Positions 28,108-38,451 are shown, counted from the stretch's first letter. The stretch: DNA of 48,439 nucleotides from Actinomadura sp. GC306 (GCF_004348665.1 NZ_SMKM01000017.1:1-48439); one strand, 5' to 3'. Notes: generated from the sequence alone by a model not told the origin. Program-made: numbers and translations.

Positions 28108-28492
28108 CATGGACGAACGGCGCGCGCGTGGCCTGGAGATGATGCGCAAGGTCTACGGGTGGGAGATCGAGGACGCACCCGGCGAGTTCTTCGGCATCAC
28201 CGTCGACCACCTCTTCGGCGACATCTGGACGCGGCCGGGGCTGAGCATGCGCGACCGGCGGCTCCTGCTCGTCGGCGCCCTGGCCGGTCAAGGACTGAAC
28301 GACGTCCTCGACATCCAGATCCCGGCGGCGCTGGCCAACGGGGAGCTGTCGCCCGACGAGCTGCGCGAGATCGGCATCTTCCTGACCCACTATGTGGGCT
28401 GGCCGCTCGGGTCCAGGCTGAGCGTCCAGATCGACACCCTCATCGCCAAACACGAGAAGCGCACCCGCCGCAAATCCGACGAGCACCGGTAA
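28100..28492 (+). CDS. Carboxymuconolactone-decarboxylase-like protein (Rv0771-like)
   Basis: A 130-residue CMD-fold protein (LLVGALAGQGLNDVLDIQ..LTHYVGWPLG). It has no CxxC redox pair, so it is not an AhpD-type peroxidase; a lyase or binding role is more likely. The ATG (MTDMDERRARG) overlaps the upstream stop. It is the last gene of the rightward arm and ends 30 bases before a long palindrome. Confidence 0.88.
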   Translation: MTDMDERRARGLEMMRKVYGWEIEDAPGEFFGITVDHLFGDIWTRPGLSMRDRRLLLVGALAGQGLNDVLDIQIPAALANGELSPDELREIGIFLTHYVGWPLGSRLSVQIDTLIAKHEKRTRRKSDEHR

Positions 28493-28521
28493 CCACACCA
28501 CCACCAAGCTCCGCCGGAGTC

Positions 28522-28585
28522 CGTTGACTTGCGGCGTGTTGCCCTTATGGAGCGCTCCATAAGGGCAACACGCCGCAAGTCAACG
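28522..28585. repeat. 64-bp perfect palindrome, likely bidirectional terminator or mobile hairpin
   Basis: Two 32-base arms meet with no spacer at GAGC/GCTC; outer ends are CGTTGACTTGCGG and CCGCAAGTCAACG. The arms contain GCGGCGTGTTGCCC, also present at 35235-35247. AGTC flanks both sides (28518-28521, 28586-28589). It separates the convergent CMD and formamidase-like genes. Confidence 0.9.
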
Positions 28586-28598
28586 AGTCGCGGGCCGG

Positions 28599-29162
28599 TT
28601 AGGGGGTCGGGTCGGGCATCAGCATCGGGGCGGTCACCCGGAAGCGGTCGACGCCCCGCCTGGTGAGGTTGACCCTCAGGTCGATCCAGCCGGGCCGGGC
28701 GGCGCCGTCGCAGTCGTACGTTCCGGGCGCGGGGAAGTGCAGGTCGCCGACCGACAGCTTGGCGCCGCGGACGCGCACCGGCAGCAGGATCCGCGACCCG
28801 GCGGCCAGCGGGGCGACGGCGCAGCAGCCGACGTCCCGGCCGCGCGCGCCGCTCGGCACCGCCACCGGGGCCGGCGGCGCGCACCCGATGATCCCGGGAT
28901 GCCCGCCGGAGTCGTGGCCGCCGGCGGACCGGCCGACGGCGAGCACGTCCACCGCGATCACGTCGCCGGGTTCGGCGCCGACCACCACGAGCGGCCCGCA
29001 CAGCAGGACGTTCTCCCCGGGCTCGTGCACCCGGCACTCCATCCGGACGGAGCCGCCGGTGATGACCTCCGCGACGCCCGGTATGTCGGGATGCCAGTGG
29101 TCGTGGCCGGGGACGTCCCGCGTTCCGGGGTCTGCCAGGCCGAACAGGGTGGACGAGGACAT
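28599..29162 (-). CDS. Small acetamidase/formamidase-family protein
   Basis: A 187-residue protein with segments typical of FmdA/AmdA amidases: HDHWHPDIPGVAEV near the N-terminus, then a G-H-P-G-I-I-G stretch, a CAVAP segment and VGDLHFPAPG. Family enzymes are usually 300-400 aa, so it is a shortened version that has lost internal blocks rather than an end. No frameshift is visible, and the ATG has AAGGAG upstream, so it appears expressed. Activity is uncertain. Confidence 0.72.
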   Translation of the reverse strand: MSSSTLFGLADPGTRDVPGHDHWHPDIPGVAEVITGGSVRMECRVHEPGENVLLCGPLVVVGAEPGDVIAVDVLAVGRSAGGHDSGGHPGIIGCAPPAPVAVPSGARGRDVGCCAVAPLAAGSRILLPVRVRGAKLSVGDLHFPAPGTYDCDGAARPGWIDLRVNLTRRGVDRFRVTAPMLMPDPTP

Positions 29163-29326
29163 CGGGAGCCGCTCCTTGCGTCGGAACACGCGGACGTTCT
29201 GAGCATGACCGGCGGCTGTTTCGGCCCGGTTTCCGTGCCCTGAAGCCCGCGTTAGATCGGACGGGAAACCCCGAAGAACCCGACAGCGCCAGGGAACCCG
29301 GGAGGCGTCGCGCGCGTCGAACCCCC

Positions 29327-31183
29327 ATGCGTGGTCGTGTCTTCATTCCGGTCGCGGGGATGGTGCTGGCGGCCGGCTGCAGCGGCTCCCCCGGTGCCGC
29401 GGACCGGCCGAGCGCGGCACCGGTACGGCTCGTCGCCTACGACGACTGCGCCGCTCTCCACGAGAAGCTGCGCGAGGCGACGGCGGACCGGGTCGGCTCG
29501 CACGGGCTGGGCGACGGCCCGCCGCCGATCGACATGCCGAGCGACACCGCGCTGAAGGGCCCGCGGGCCGCCGGCGCGGCGCCCGGTGCGCCGCCGCGGC
29601 ACTCCACCACGAACGCCCACGAGCGGGACGCCGACGAACCCGACCTCGTCAAGACCGACGGCCGCAGGATCGTCACGATCGCCCGCGGGAACCTCGTCCT
29701 CATCGACCCCGCGACGCGCAAGGTCACCGACACCCTGGACCTGCCGGGCGGGGACGCCCGCGGCGGGGCACGGCTGCTGCTCGACGGCGACCGGGTCCTC
29801 GTGCTGGACGAGGAGTCCCCGGTGGACCCGCCGCTCCGGCGTCCGGCGCCCGGAGCCGGCGGCGGCCTGCCCGCGCCGCAGACCCCGAAGCCCACCACGC
29901 GCCTGACGCTCGTCGACATCTCCGCCGCTCCGAAGGTCGCCGGCACGATGACGACCCACGCCGGCTTCGTGGACGCGCGGCAGACCGGCGGGACGGTCCG
30001 GGTCGTGCTGAAGTCCGTCCCCGACATCCACCTCCCCAGCGGCGACATCGAGACGCAGCGCAGGGCCGTGGTGACGGCGCCGCTCGACGCCTGGCTCCCG
30101 GTTTTCCAGGTCGAGGCCGGCGGCCGGTCCACCGACTACCGCGTCCCGTGCGACCGGGTCAGCCGCCCGGCCTCGTACGCGGGCTCGACCATGCTGAGCG
30201 TGCTGACGTTCGACCTCGCCAAGGGCCTCGGCGACCCGCAGGCGATCGGCGTCACCGCGGACGGCAGCACCGTCTACGGCAACGGGAAGAGCCTGTACGT
30301 CACCGCCACTCCCCCCGGCGCGTCCCCGTGGAGGCCGCGCGAGAAGCAGAGCGAGGAACGCACCGACGTGTACAAGTTCGACGTCGGCGGCGAAGGGCGT
30401 CCCCGCTACGTGGCGTCGGGTTCGGTCAAGGGCTTCCTGCACGACCAGTACGCCATGTCGGAGCACGGCGGGAAGCTGCGCATGGCCACGACCACCGGCC
30501 GGTTCGCGGGTGACGACCGGTCGTCGCAGAGTTCGGTGTACGTCCTGGAACAGGCCGGGTCGCAGCTGCGGCAGGCCGGGCGGATCGACGGGCTCGGCAA
30601 GGGCGAGCGGATCTACTCCGTCCGCTTCCTCGGGACGACCGGCTACGTCGTGACGTTCCGCGAGATCGACCCCCTGTACGTGCTCGACCTGGCGGACCCG
30701 CGCCGGCCCCGCCTCACCGGCGAACTGAAGATCCCCGGCTATTCGGCGTACCTGCACCCCGCCGAGGACGGGCGCCTGCTCGGCGTCGGGCAGGACGCCG
30801 ACCGCACCGGCCGCACGAGGGGCCTGCAGGTTTCGCTGTTCGACGTCTCCGGTGAACAGCCCCGCAGGATCGACCACCACACCCTGCCCGGCACGACCTC
30901 GCAGGCGGAGTTCGAGCCGCACGCCTTCCTGTACTGGCCGGACTCCGGCCTGACCGTCATCCCCGTGAACGCCCGCGACGGCGGAAGGTCCGAAGCGCTC
31001 GCCTTCAAGGTGACCGCTTCGTCCATCACCCGCCTCGGAACCGTCCGCCACCCACCCGGCGACCGCGGCGGCGGCATCAACCGCTCCCTGATCATCGGCG
31101 ACACCCTGTGGACGTTCTCCGACACCGGCACCCGCGCCACCAACGCCACGACCTTGAAGACCTCGACCTGGCTGCCTTACTGA
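29327..31183 (+). CDS. Secreted beta-propeller lipoprotein
   Basis: A 618-residue lipoprotein with lipobox LAAGC (Cys18), then a long beta-propeller domain of the secreted actinobacterial/archaeal family (Beta_propel). The N-terminal NAHERDADEPDLVKTDG is typical of that family, as is the late SQAEFEPHAF. Probably displayed on the outside of the membrane; no enzymatic residues are evident. Monocistronic, convergent with ddl. Function unknown. Confidence 0.85.
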   Translation: MRGRVFIPVAGMVLAAGCSGSPGAADRPSAAPVRLVAYDDCAALHEKLREATADRVGSHGLGDGPPPIDMPSDTALKGPRAAGAAPGAPPRHSTTNAHERDADEPDLVKTDGRRIVTIARGNLVLIDPATRKVTDTLDLPGGDARGGARLLLDGDRVLVLDEESPVDPPLRRPAPGAGGGLPAPQTPKPTTRLTLVDISAAPKVAGTMTTHAGFVDARQTGGTVRVVLKSVPDIHLPSGDIETQRRAVVTAPLDAWLPVFQVEAGGRSTDYRVPCDRVSRPASYAGSTMLSVLTFDLAKGLGDPQAIGVTADGSTVYGNGKSLYVTATPPGASPWRPREKQSEERTDVYKFDVGGEGRPRYVASGSVKGFLHDQYAMSEHGGKLRMATTTGRFAGDDRSSQSSVYVLEQAGSQLRQAGRIDGLGKGERIYSVRFLGTTGYVVTFREIDPLYVLDLADPRRPRLTGELKIPGYSAYLHPAEDGRLLGVGQDADRTGRTRGLQVSLFDVSGEQPRRIDHHTLPGTTSQAEFEPHAFLYWPDSGLTVIPVNARDGGRSEALAFKVTASSITRLGTVRHPPGDRGGGINRSLIIGDTLWTFSDTGTRATNATTLKTSTWLPY

Positions 31184-31220
31184 TCCGCCCCTCCGACAAC
31201 CTCGGCCCGCACGCGAGCGC

Positions 31221-31302
31221 GCGACCTGACCGGTGCGGCGAAGCCGGAGGCGAGCCGCACCGGGAAGATCGCGAAGCGATTCGCGCTCGCACAGGCCAGG
31301 TC
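31221..31302. terminator. Nested inverted repeats between the beta-propeller gene and ddl
   Basis: An inner perfect stem CCGGTGCGGC/GCCGCACCGG (31230-31239/31254-31263) lies inside outer arms GACCTG/CAGGTC (31223-31228/31297-31302). More short repeats (GCGAAGCGATTCGC) follow. The genes on both sides end here, so termination is the simplest role. Confidence 0.55.
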
Positions 31303-31348
31303 ACGCAGCGAGCGCTGGCGAGCGAAGTGGGCCTGGACTGCAATAGGT

Positions 31349-32470
<1,122 letters not shown>

Positions 32471-32567
32471 GAGGTCCGACCCTATCGGTGATCAGCCCGG
32501 GCGGGCCACGAGCGGTTCCGGGACGCCGGCCGGGCCGGCCGGTGCGGCCGGTGCCGCCGGGACGCCG

Positions 32568-33578
32568 TCACAGGCCGTACCGCTCGGGCTTCGGGGAGCG
32601 GGAGATCAGCGAGACGGCCGCCTCCTTGATCGGCATGCCGTGGTGCAGGACGGCCGTGACCGCCTCGGTGATCGGCATCTCCACGTTGTGCTTGCGGGCC
32701 AGCTCCAGCACCGCCTCCGCCGACTTGACGCCCTCGGCGGTCTGCTTGGTGACGGAGATGACCTCGTCCAGCGTCATCCCGCGGCCGAGGTTCTCGCCGA
32801 AGGTGCGGTTGCGCGACAGCGGGGACATGCACGTCCCGACGAGGTCGCCCATGCCGGCGAGCCCGGCGAAGGTGTGCTCGTCCGCGCCGAGCGCCGCGCC
32901 CAGCCGGGCGATCTCGGCGAGGCCCCGGGTCATCAGCAGCGCCTGCGTGCTGGCGCCGAAGCCGAGGCCGACCGCCATGCCGACGCACAGCGCGACGATG
33001 TTCTTCACCGCGCCGCCCAGCTCGCAGCCGACGACGTCGGTGGAGGTGTAGACGCGGAAGTACGGCGTCATCGTCGCGGCCTGCAGGCGCCGCGCGGCGT
33101 GCTCGTCGGCGCAGGCCGCGACCGCCGCGCCCGGCTCGCCGCCCGCGACCTCGCGGGCGAGGTTCGGCCCGCAGAACACCCCCACCCGCTCGGCGGGGAC
33201 GTTCGCGACCTCGCCGATGACCTCCGACATCCGCCGGGAGGTGCCGAGCTCGACGCCCTTCATCAGGCTGACGAGGACCGCGTCCGGCGGCAGCAGCGGC
33301 AGCCACGCGCCGAGGTTGTGCCGGAGGGTCTGCGCGGGGACGGCAAGCGCGACGAAGTCGGCGCCCGCCAGGGCCTCGGCCGGGTCGAGCGTGGCGCGGA
33401 CGCCCTCGGGCAGCGTGACGCCCGGCAGGTAGTCGGGGTTCTCGTGGCGCTCGTTGACCGCCTCCACGACCTCGGGACGGCGGCCCCACAGGACGACCTC
33501 GCCGCCCGCGTCGTGCAGCAGCTTGGTGAACGTCGTCCCCCAGGACCCTGCCCCCATCACCGCGGTGCGGTACGTCAC
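32568..33578 (-). CDS. gpsA: Glycerol-3-phosphate dehydrogenase (NAD(P)+)
   Basis: Reduces dihydroxyacetone phosphate to glycerol-3-phosphate for phospholipids. Rossmann motif GAGSWGTTF (9-17), the substrate lysine within CELGGAVKNIVAL, and the GLAGMGDLVGTC motif are all present. 336 aa. The GTG start overlaps the plsC stop by four bases (GTGA), joining the first two steps of phospholipid synthesis in one operon. Confidence 0.95.
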   Translation of the reverse strand: MTYRTAVMGAGSWGTTFTKLLHDAGGEVVLWGRRPEVVEAVNERHENPDYLPGVTLPEGVRATLDPAEALAGADFVALAVPAQTLRHNLGAWLPLLPPDAVLVSLMKGVELGTSRRMSEVIGEVANVPAERVGVFCGPNLAREVAGGEPGAAVAACADEHAARRLQAATMTPYFRVYTSTDVVGCELGGAVKNIVALCVGMAVGLGFGASTQALLMTRGLAEIARLGAALGADEHTFAGLAGMGDLVGTCMSPLSRNRTFGENLGRGMTLDEVISVTKQTAEGVKSAEAVLELARKHNVEMPITEAVTAVLHHGMPIKEAAVSLISRSPKPERYGL

Positions 33579-34465
33579 GAGTCGGCCGCCTTAGGGTCGC
33601 CGTTGCGGGGCCGCACCTGCTCGGAGACCACGGGCTCGGAAACCACGGGCTCGGGCACCGCGGGCTCGGATACCGCGGGCTCGGGCACCGCGGGCTTGAA
33701 CGCCCCGGCGGGGCCGCGCCGCTCCTCCAGGACCCGGTGGTGGTCGTAGCGCTCCCTGGGCGGCTCCTCGCCGCGCAGCTCGCCGAGCAGCCCGGTGATC
33801 GCGGTCATGATGTCATCGGTCGCGGCAAGCAGGGTCTCCTTGGTGAGCGGGCGGCCCGCGTACCGCGCCAGGTCGACGGGCGGCCCGGCCGCCACCTTCA
33901 TCGTCTTGCGCGGGAACGGGTGGAACCCCTTCTTCAGGCGTCCGGCGAGGCCCGTCCGCGCGCCCTTGCGGTAGGGCATGAGCTCGTGCGCCCCCCAGTT
34001 CGCCACGGGGACGACCTTCGCACCGGTCTTCAGCGCCATCCGCGCGACGCCGGTCTGCCCGGTCATGGGCCACAGCTCGGGGTCGCGGGTGCAGCTGCCC
34101 TCGGGGTAGAACATCAGGCATTCACCGTCGCGGAGGGCCTGCTCGGCGTCCTCCAGGGCCGCGGCGGCGTCGGCCCGGTCGCGGTACACGGGGATCTGGC
34201 CCGTGCCGCGCAGGACGGTCCGGACGAACCGGGTCTCGAAGAGCGTCGACTTGGCCAGGTAGACGGGGTAGCGGCCCGACGCGTACACGAAGTGGGCGAG
34301 CGCGAGGGGATCGGCCTCGGAGATGTGGTTCGCCGCGATGATCACGCCGCCCTCGCCCGGCACGTTGCCGCGGCCGCGCCAGTCCCGTTTCAGCAGCGCG
34401 AGAAGCAGCGGGCGCAGGATGACGATGGTGAGCTTCCGCCAGGCCGGCGAATACCCGTGGCTCAT
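33575..34465 (-). CDS. plsC: 1-acyl-glycerol-3-phosphate acyltransferase (PlsC family)
   Basis: Acylates lysophosphatidate at the membrane. Catalytic box NHISEAD (Asn46, His47, Asp52), substrate box FYPEGSCTR, and an N-terminal hydrophobic anchor (LTIVILRPLLLALL). The C-terminus after about residue 245 is a low-complexity tail of repeated PEPAVSEPxV units. Length 296 aa is longer than usual because of this tail. Confidence 0.93.
   Translation of the reverse strand: MSHGYSPAWRKLTIVILRPLLLALLKRDWRGRGNVPGEGGVIIAANHISEADPLALAHFVYASGRYPVYLAKSTLFETRFVRTVLRGTGQIPVYRDRADAAAALEDAEQALRDGECLMFYPEGSCTRDPELWPMTGQTGVARMALKTGAKVVPVANWGAHELMPYRKGARTGLAGRLKKGFHPFPRKTMKVAAGPPVDLARYAGRPLTKETLLAATDDIMTAITGLLGELRGEEPPRERYDHHRVLEERRGPAGAFKPAVPEPAVSEPAVPEPVVSEPVVSEQVRPRNGDPKAADS
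33627..33701 (-). repeat. Five 15-bp tandem repeats in the plsC tail
   Basis: Units resembling ACCGCGGGCTCGGGC repeat exactly every 15 bases, preserving frame and encoding five-residue Pro-Glu/Ser-Glu-Pro steps. Such arrays can expand or contract by slippage. Confidence 0.8.
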
Positions 34466-34552
34466 GCCCCGTCTCCCCTCCTCAATCGGTCCCCGAGCGA
34501 ACGCAGGGTGCCCACAAGTGTCGCGGGTGCGTCCGCATAGTGTCGAGTTGCC

Positions 34553-35215
34553 ATGTCTACATCACAGAGCAGCGCGTCTCATCTCCAGTGGTCGCTCGTC
34601 GTGCCGGTGAAGGTGCTGGCCCGGGCGAAGACCCGCATGTCCGCGGCGGCGGGCCCGCACCGCGAGGCCCTCGCGCTGGCGGTGGCGGCCGACACGGTCG
34701 CCGCCGCGCTGCGCTGCGACCGGGTCCGGACCGTGATCGTCGTCACCGACGACCCCCTCCCGGCGGCCGAGCTGGCCGCCCTCGGCGCCCGCGTCGTGCC
34801 GGACGTGCCGGACGCCGGGCTGAACCCGGCCCTCGTCCACGGCGCCGGCCACGGCCGCGAACTCGCCCCGGACACCGGCATGGGCGCACTGTCGGCTGAT
34901 TTGCCCGCTTTGCGGCCTGATGAACTCACCCGGGTGCTCGACGCGGCCTCCCGGGCGCCGGAATCGTTCGTCCCGGACGCGGCCGGCATCGGCACGACCC
35001 TGTACACCGCCCGGCCCGGAGCCGCGTTCTCCCCCGCCTTCGGCGGCGAGTCCCGCGCCGCCCACCGGGCCCGCGGCGTCCGCGAGATCCTGCTGCCGGA
35101 GACCGAGAGCGTCCGCCGCGACGTCGACACCGTCGACGACCTCAGGGCGGCCCTCGCGCTCGGCGCGGGCCCCCGCACCACCGAGGTGGCAGCCCGCCTG
35201 CCCGCCTTCGCCTAG
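34553..35215 (+). CDS. cofC: 2-phospho-lactate/PEP guanylyltransferase (CofC/FbiD)
   Basis: Makes the guanylated precursor of coenzyme F420. Glycosyltransferase-like fold: VPVKVLARAKTRM at the N-terminus, the LSADLPALRPDEL metal/nucleotide motif, and AAFSPAFGGESRAAHRARG. 220 aa, usual length. A TAGTGT box 9 bases before the ATG hints at a leaderless mRNA. The divergent gpsA-plsC operon and hup neighbours are the usual actinobacterial context. No other F420 genes are in the window. Confidence 0.92.
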   Translation: MSTSQSSASHLQWSLVVPVKVLARAKTRMSAAAGPHREALALAVAADTVAAALRCDRVRTVIVVTDDPLPAAELAALGARVVPDVPDAGLNPALVHGAGHGRELAPDTGMGALSADLPALRPDELTRVLDAASRAPESFVPDAAGIGTTLYTARPGAAFSPAFGGESRAAHRARGVREILLPETESVRRDVDTVDDLRAALALGAGPRTTEVAARLPAFA

Positions 35216-35224
35216 GGCCGGCCG

Positions 35225-35288
35225 CGTTCACTTGCGGCGTGTTGCCCCTATGGGCACGCCGGAAAGGGCAACACGCCGCAAGTCAACG
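35225..35288. repeat. Second copy of the CTTGCGGCGTGTTGCCC hairpin
   Basis: Arms of 23 bases (35225-35247 and 35266-35288) with one mismatch surround an 18-base loop. The arms match the outer 23 bases of the 28522-28585 palindrome. It lies ten bases after the cofC stop, consistent with termination. Confidence 0.88.
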
Positions 35289-35335
35289 GGTATCGGGCCG
35301 GGCGGCGTTCGTGGGCACCGCACTAGGGTTCGGGT

Positions 35336-35545
35336 ATGCAGGCGACGGTCAAGGGTTTCGATGCCGCCACCCGGTCGGGGAGCGTGCTCCTCGACGACGG
35401 GACGGAGCTGCCGTTCGACGGCGCGGCGTTCGCGGCGGGCGGGCTGCGGCTGCTGCGGCTCGGGCAGCGGGTGAACCTCGCGATGGACGGCGACCGGATC
35501 TCGGTCGTGACGCTGTCGACCTTCCCGCTGCCGCCCCGGGACTAG
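35336..35545 (+). CDS. Small conserved OB-like/cold-shock-like protein (69 aa)
   Basis: A 69-residue protein (MQATVKGFDAATRSGSVLLD) with an alternating beta pattern and a GSVLLDDGTELPF hairpin resembling short cold-shock or S1-like domains, but without clear RNP motifs. Similar proteins occur next to cofC and hup in other actinomycetes. Function unknown. Confidence 0.75.
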   Translation: MQATVKGFDAATRSGSVLLDDGTELPFDGAAFAAGGLRLLRLGQRVNLAMDGDRISVVTLSTFPLPPRD

Positions 35546-35560
35546 GGCCCGCCCATGCGG

Positions 35561-35598
35561 CAGCGCCCGGGACCGTCATGGCACGGTCCCGGGCGCTG
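35561..35598. terminator. Strong bidirectional terminator hairpin
   Basis: A perfect 16-bp stem, CAGCGCCCGGGACCGT and its complement, with the 6-base loop CATGGC. It lies between the convergent OB-like gene and hup. Confidence 0.92.
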
Positions 35599-35609
35599 TC
35601 GCGGCGAGG

Positions 35610-35888
35610 CTACTTCTTGCCGGCCACCAGGTTCTTGAAGTCCGCACCGGCCTTGAACTTCGGCACGGACGTCGCGGGAACCTCGATGGTCTTGCCCGTT
35701 GCGGGGTTGCGGGCCGTACGGGCAGGCCGGTCGGCCTTCTCGAACGATCCGAACCCGGTGATCGCGACCTTGTCGCCCTTGGCGACGGCGTTCTGGATCG
35801 CCTCCAGGATGGCGTCGACGGCTTCGGCTGCGGCCTTCTTGCTGCCCAGCCGGTCAGAGATGGCGTCGACCAGCTCACGCTTGTTCAT
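35610..35888 (-). CDS. hup: DNA-binding protein HU
   Basis: A 92-residue HU: MNKRELVDAISDRLGS, GFGSFEKADRPARTARNPATG and the DNA-intercalating loop. It is the short form; the Lys/Ala-rich tail of the second actinobacterial HU (HupS/HupB) is absent. GAGGAG is six bases before the ATG. A promoter is visible at 35922-35950. Confidence 0.97.
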   Translation of the reverse strand: MNKRELVDAISDRLGSKKAAAEAVDAILEAIQNAVAKGDKVAITGFGSFEKADRPARTARNPATGKTIEVPATSVPKFKAGADFKNLVAGKK

Positions 35889-35921
35889 GGGTTACTCCTC
35901 TGTTCCCCCCTTGCCCGAACG

Positions 35922-35950
35922 AAACTAAGGGACCCTCAGCATGGACACAA
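35922..35950 (-). promoter_or_regulatory. hup promoter
   Basis: On the minus strand, -35 TTGTGT and -10 TAGTTT are separated by exactly 17 bases, giving a leader of about 25 nt with a strong ribosome binding site. Confidence 0.6.
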
Positions 35951-36045
35951 TCACCTGCACGCACGAGTTGGCGTGTCGCTGGCGTTTTTGTCGCACTCGC
36001 CCCCATCTCGCCGGGTGACCGGACCGGATCCGGCCACTGCGCACG

Positions 36046-36279
36046 CTAACCGACGTCGGGCGTCTCGTGAAAGTCGGCGAGGAACGTCTCCAGCCTGCGG
36101 GCGGCGAGTCCGGCGTCCCGCTTGGCGAGGTCGGTGATCGCCAGCAGGTGCCGGATGAGCCGCTGCCGGTCCTCGGCGGGCAGCGGAGCGACGGCCCGGT
36201 GGGCGTCCCGCAGCCGCCGTGCGAGCAAGGTCAGCTCAGGGTCGTCCCACTGAGGCCCCGCCCACGGGACCGTGCCCAT
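36046..36279 (-). CDS. Conserved hypothetical protein next to leuD
   Basis: A 77-residue helical protein (MGTVPWAGPQWDDPELTLLA, then LPAEDRQRLIRHLLAITDLAKRDAG) rich in Arg, Leu and Ala, with no signal or membrane segment. I use ATG; an in-frame extension of 20 residues upstream has weaker coding character. Similar proteins occur near leuD in related genomes. Function unknown. Confidence 0.6.
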   Translation of the reverse strand: MGTVPWAGPQWDDPELTLLARRLRDAHRAVAPLPAEDRQRLIRHLLAITDLAKRDAGLAARRLETFLADFHETPDVG

Positions 36280-36390
36280 AACAATGCCCCCAACGGTCGA
36301 ACGAGTCGTCGCGTTAGGGGAATTGTCCACGGTCGCCACCGGCGGCCGCCCACCCGGGGTCGGGAAGGAGCCCCGACCCCGGGGAACGCG

Positions 36391-36978
36391 TCACACCGTG
36401 ACGGGGAACCAGGGGGTGCGCCCGGCCTCGTAGGCGTCGATGGCCTCGGCGTGGCGGAGGGTGAGGCCGATGTCGTCCAGGCCCTCCATCAGGCGCCAGC
36501 GGGTGTAGTCGTCGATCTCGAACCGGGCGGTCACGCCGTCCCAGCGGACCTCGCGGTTCTCCAGGTCGACGGTGACCTCCAGGGCCGGGTCCTTCTCGAT
36601 GCGCGACTGGAGGTCCTCGACCTGCTCGCCGGTGAGGACGACCGGCAGCAGCCCCATCTTCGTGGAGTTGTTGCGGAAGATGTCGCCGAAGCGCGGCGCG
36701 ATGACGACACGGAACCCGTACTGCTGCAGGGCCCAGACGGCGTGCTCGCGCGACGAGCCGGTGCCGAAGTCGGGCCCGGCGACCAGGATGCCCGCGCCCG
36801 CGTACTGCGGCTGGTTCAGGACGAACTCGGGGTCCTCCCGCCAGCCGGAGAACAGGCCCTTCTCGAAGCCGGTGCGGCTGACCTGCTTCAGCCAGACCGC
36901 CGGGATGATCTGGTCGGTGTCGACGTTGCTGCGGCGCAGCGGGACCGCGCGCCCGGTGTAGGTGGTGAACGCTTCCAT
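36391..36978 (-). CDS. leuD: 3-isopropylmalate dehydratase small subunit
   Basis: Swivel domain of isopropylmalate isomerase in leucine synthesis. Starts [22 protein letters not shown]; carries [17 protein letters not shown] and [17 protein letters not shown]. 195 aa. Begins nine bases after the leuC stop, one operon. Confidence 0.96.
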   Translation of the reverse strand: MEAFTTYTGRAVPLRRSNVDTDQIIPAVWLKQVSRTGFEKGLFSGWREDPEFVLNQPQYAGAGILVAGPDFGTGSSREHAVWALQQYGFRVVIAPRFGDIFRNNSTKMGLLPVVLTGEQVEDLQSRIEKDPALEVTVDLENREVRWDGVTARFEIDDYTRWRLMEGLDDIGLTLRHAEAIDAYEAGRTPWFPVTV

Positions 36979-36987
36979 CGTGGTTCC

Positions 36988-38385
36988 TTACAGGTCGGCA
37001 GGGGCGGCGAGGCGGCCGGTGACGGCGGTGGCGGCGGCGACGGCGGGCGACACCAGGTGGGTGCGGCCGCCGGGGCCCTGCCGGCCCTCGAAGTTGCGGT
37101 TGGACGTGGAGGCGCTGCGCTCCCCGGGCGTGAGCTTGTCGGGGTTCATCGCCAGGCACATCGAGCAGCCCGCCTCGCGCCACTCGGCGCCGGACGCGGA
37201 GATGACCTCGTCCAGGCCCTCCTCCTCGGCCTGCTTCTTGACCTTCATGGAGCCGGGGACGACCAGCATCCGGACGCCGTCGGCGACCTTGCGGCCCTCC
37301 AGGACGGAGGCGACGGCGCGGAGGTCCTCAATGCGGCCGTTGGTGCAGGAGCCGACGAAGACCGTGTCGACCGCGATTTCGCGGAGCGGCGTCCCGGCGG
37401 TCAGGCCCATGTACTCCAGGGCGCGCTCGGCGGACTGCCGCTTGACCGGGTCGTCGAAGGACGCGGGGTCGGGCACGGACGCGCCGAGCGGGAGGCCCTG
37501 GCCCGGGTTGGTGCCCCAGGTGACGAACGGGGTCAGCTCGGCCGCGTCGATCACGACCTCCTTGTCGAAGACCGCGTCGTCGTCGGTGCGCAGCGACGTC
37601 CAGTACTCGACGGCCCTGTCCCAGTCCTCGCCCTGCGGGGCGTGGGGACGGCCCTTGAGGTACTCGAACGTGGTCTCGTCCGGCGCGATCATCCCGGCGC
37701 GGGCGCCGGCCTCGATGGACATGTTGCAGACCGTCATGCGGCCTTCCATCGACAGCGAGCGGATCGCCTCGCCGCGGTACTCGATGATGTGGCCCTGGCC
37801 GCCGCCGGTGCCGATCCGCGCGATGATCGCGAGGATGAGGTCCTTGGCGGTGACGCCCGCGGGCAGCGCGCCCTCGACGGTCACGGCCATGGTCTTCGGC
37901 TGGATCTGCGGCAGCGTCTGGGTGGCGAGGACGTGCTCCACCTCGCTGGTGCCGATGCCGAACGCGAGGGCGCCGAACGCGCCGTGCGTGGAGGTGTGCG
38001 AGTCGCCGCACACAACCGTCATGCCGGGCTGGGTCAGGCCGAGCTGCGGGCCCATCACGTGGACGATGCCCTGCCCGGCGTCGCCCATCGGGTGCAGCCG
38101 GATCCCGAAGTCGGAGCAGTTCTTGCGCAGCGTCTCGACCTGGGTGCGCGACACCGGGTCGGCGATCGGCTTCAGCAGGTCGGTCGTCGGGACGTTGTGG
38201 TCCTCGGTGGCGATCGTCAGGTCGGGGCGCCGGACCTGGCGGCCCGCCATCCGCAGCCCGTCGAACGCCTGCGGGCTGGTGACCTCGTGGACGAGGTGCA
38301 GGTCGATGTAGAGGAGGTCCGGTTCACCCTCGGCGCGCCGTACGACGTGTGCGTCGTAGACCTTTTCGGCCAGTGTTCGGCCCAT
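36988..38385 (-). CDS. leuC: 3-isopropylmalate dehydratase large subunit
   Basis: Aconitase-fold enzyme with a 4Fe-4S cluster. Starts [15 protein letters not shown]; the cluster cysteines are in VGSCTNGR and [11 protein letters not shown]. 465 aa, typical length, with GGGAG just before the ATG. It is divergent from the IclR regulator ndgR, across a 101-bp region with a palindrome. Confidence 0.97.
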   Translation of the reverse strand: MGRTLAEKVYDAHVVRRAEGEPDLLYIDLHLVHEVTSPQAFDGLRMAGRQVRRPDLTIATEDHNVPTTDLLKPIADPVSRTQVETLRKNCSDFGIRLHPMGDAGQGIVHVMGPQLGLTQPGMTVVCGDSHTSTHGAFGALAFGIGTSEVEHVLATQTLPQIQPKTMAVTVEGALPAGVTAKDLILAIIARIGTGGGQGHIIEYRGEAIRSLSMEGRMTVCNMSIEAGARAGMIAPDETTFEYLKGRPHAPQGEDWDRAVEYWTSLRTDDDAVFDKEVVIDAAELTPFVTWGTNPGQGLPLGASVPDPASFDDPVKRQSAERALEYMGLTAGTPLREIAVDTVFVGSCTNGRIEDLRAVASVLEGRKVADGVRMLVVPGSMKVKKQAEEEGLDEVISASGAEWREAGCSMCLAMNPDKLTPGERSASTSNRNFEGRQGPGGRTHLVSPAVAAATAVTGRLAAPADL

Positions 38386-38451
38386 CACTCCCACCTCACC
38401 TGCTGAACGATCGGCGGCGCCCCATCGCGCCGTGGTCCGGGTCACCCTGAC

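Noticed and set aside
36001..36045. Short palindrome GGCCGGATCCGGTCCGG area
   Set aside because: Too short and too common in such GC-rich DNA to interpret.
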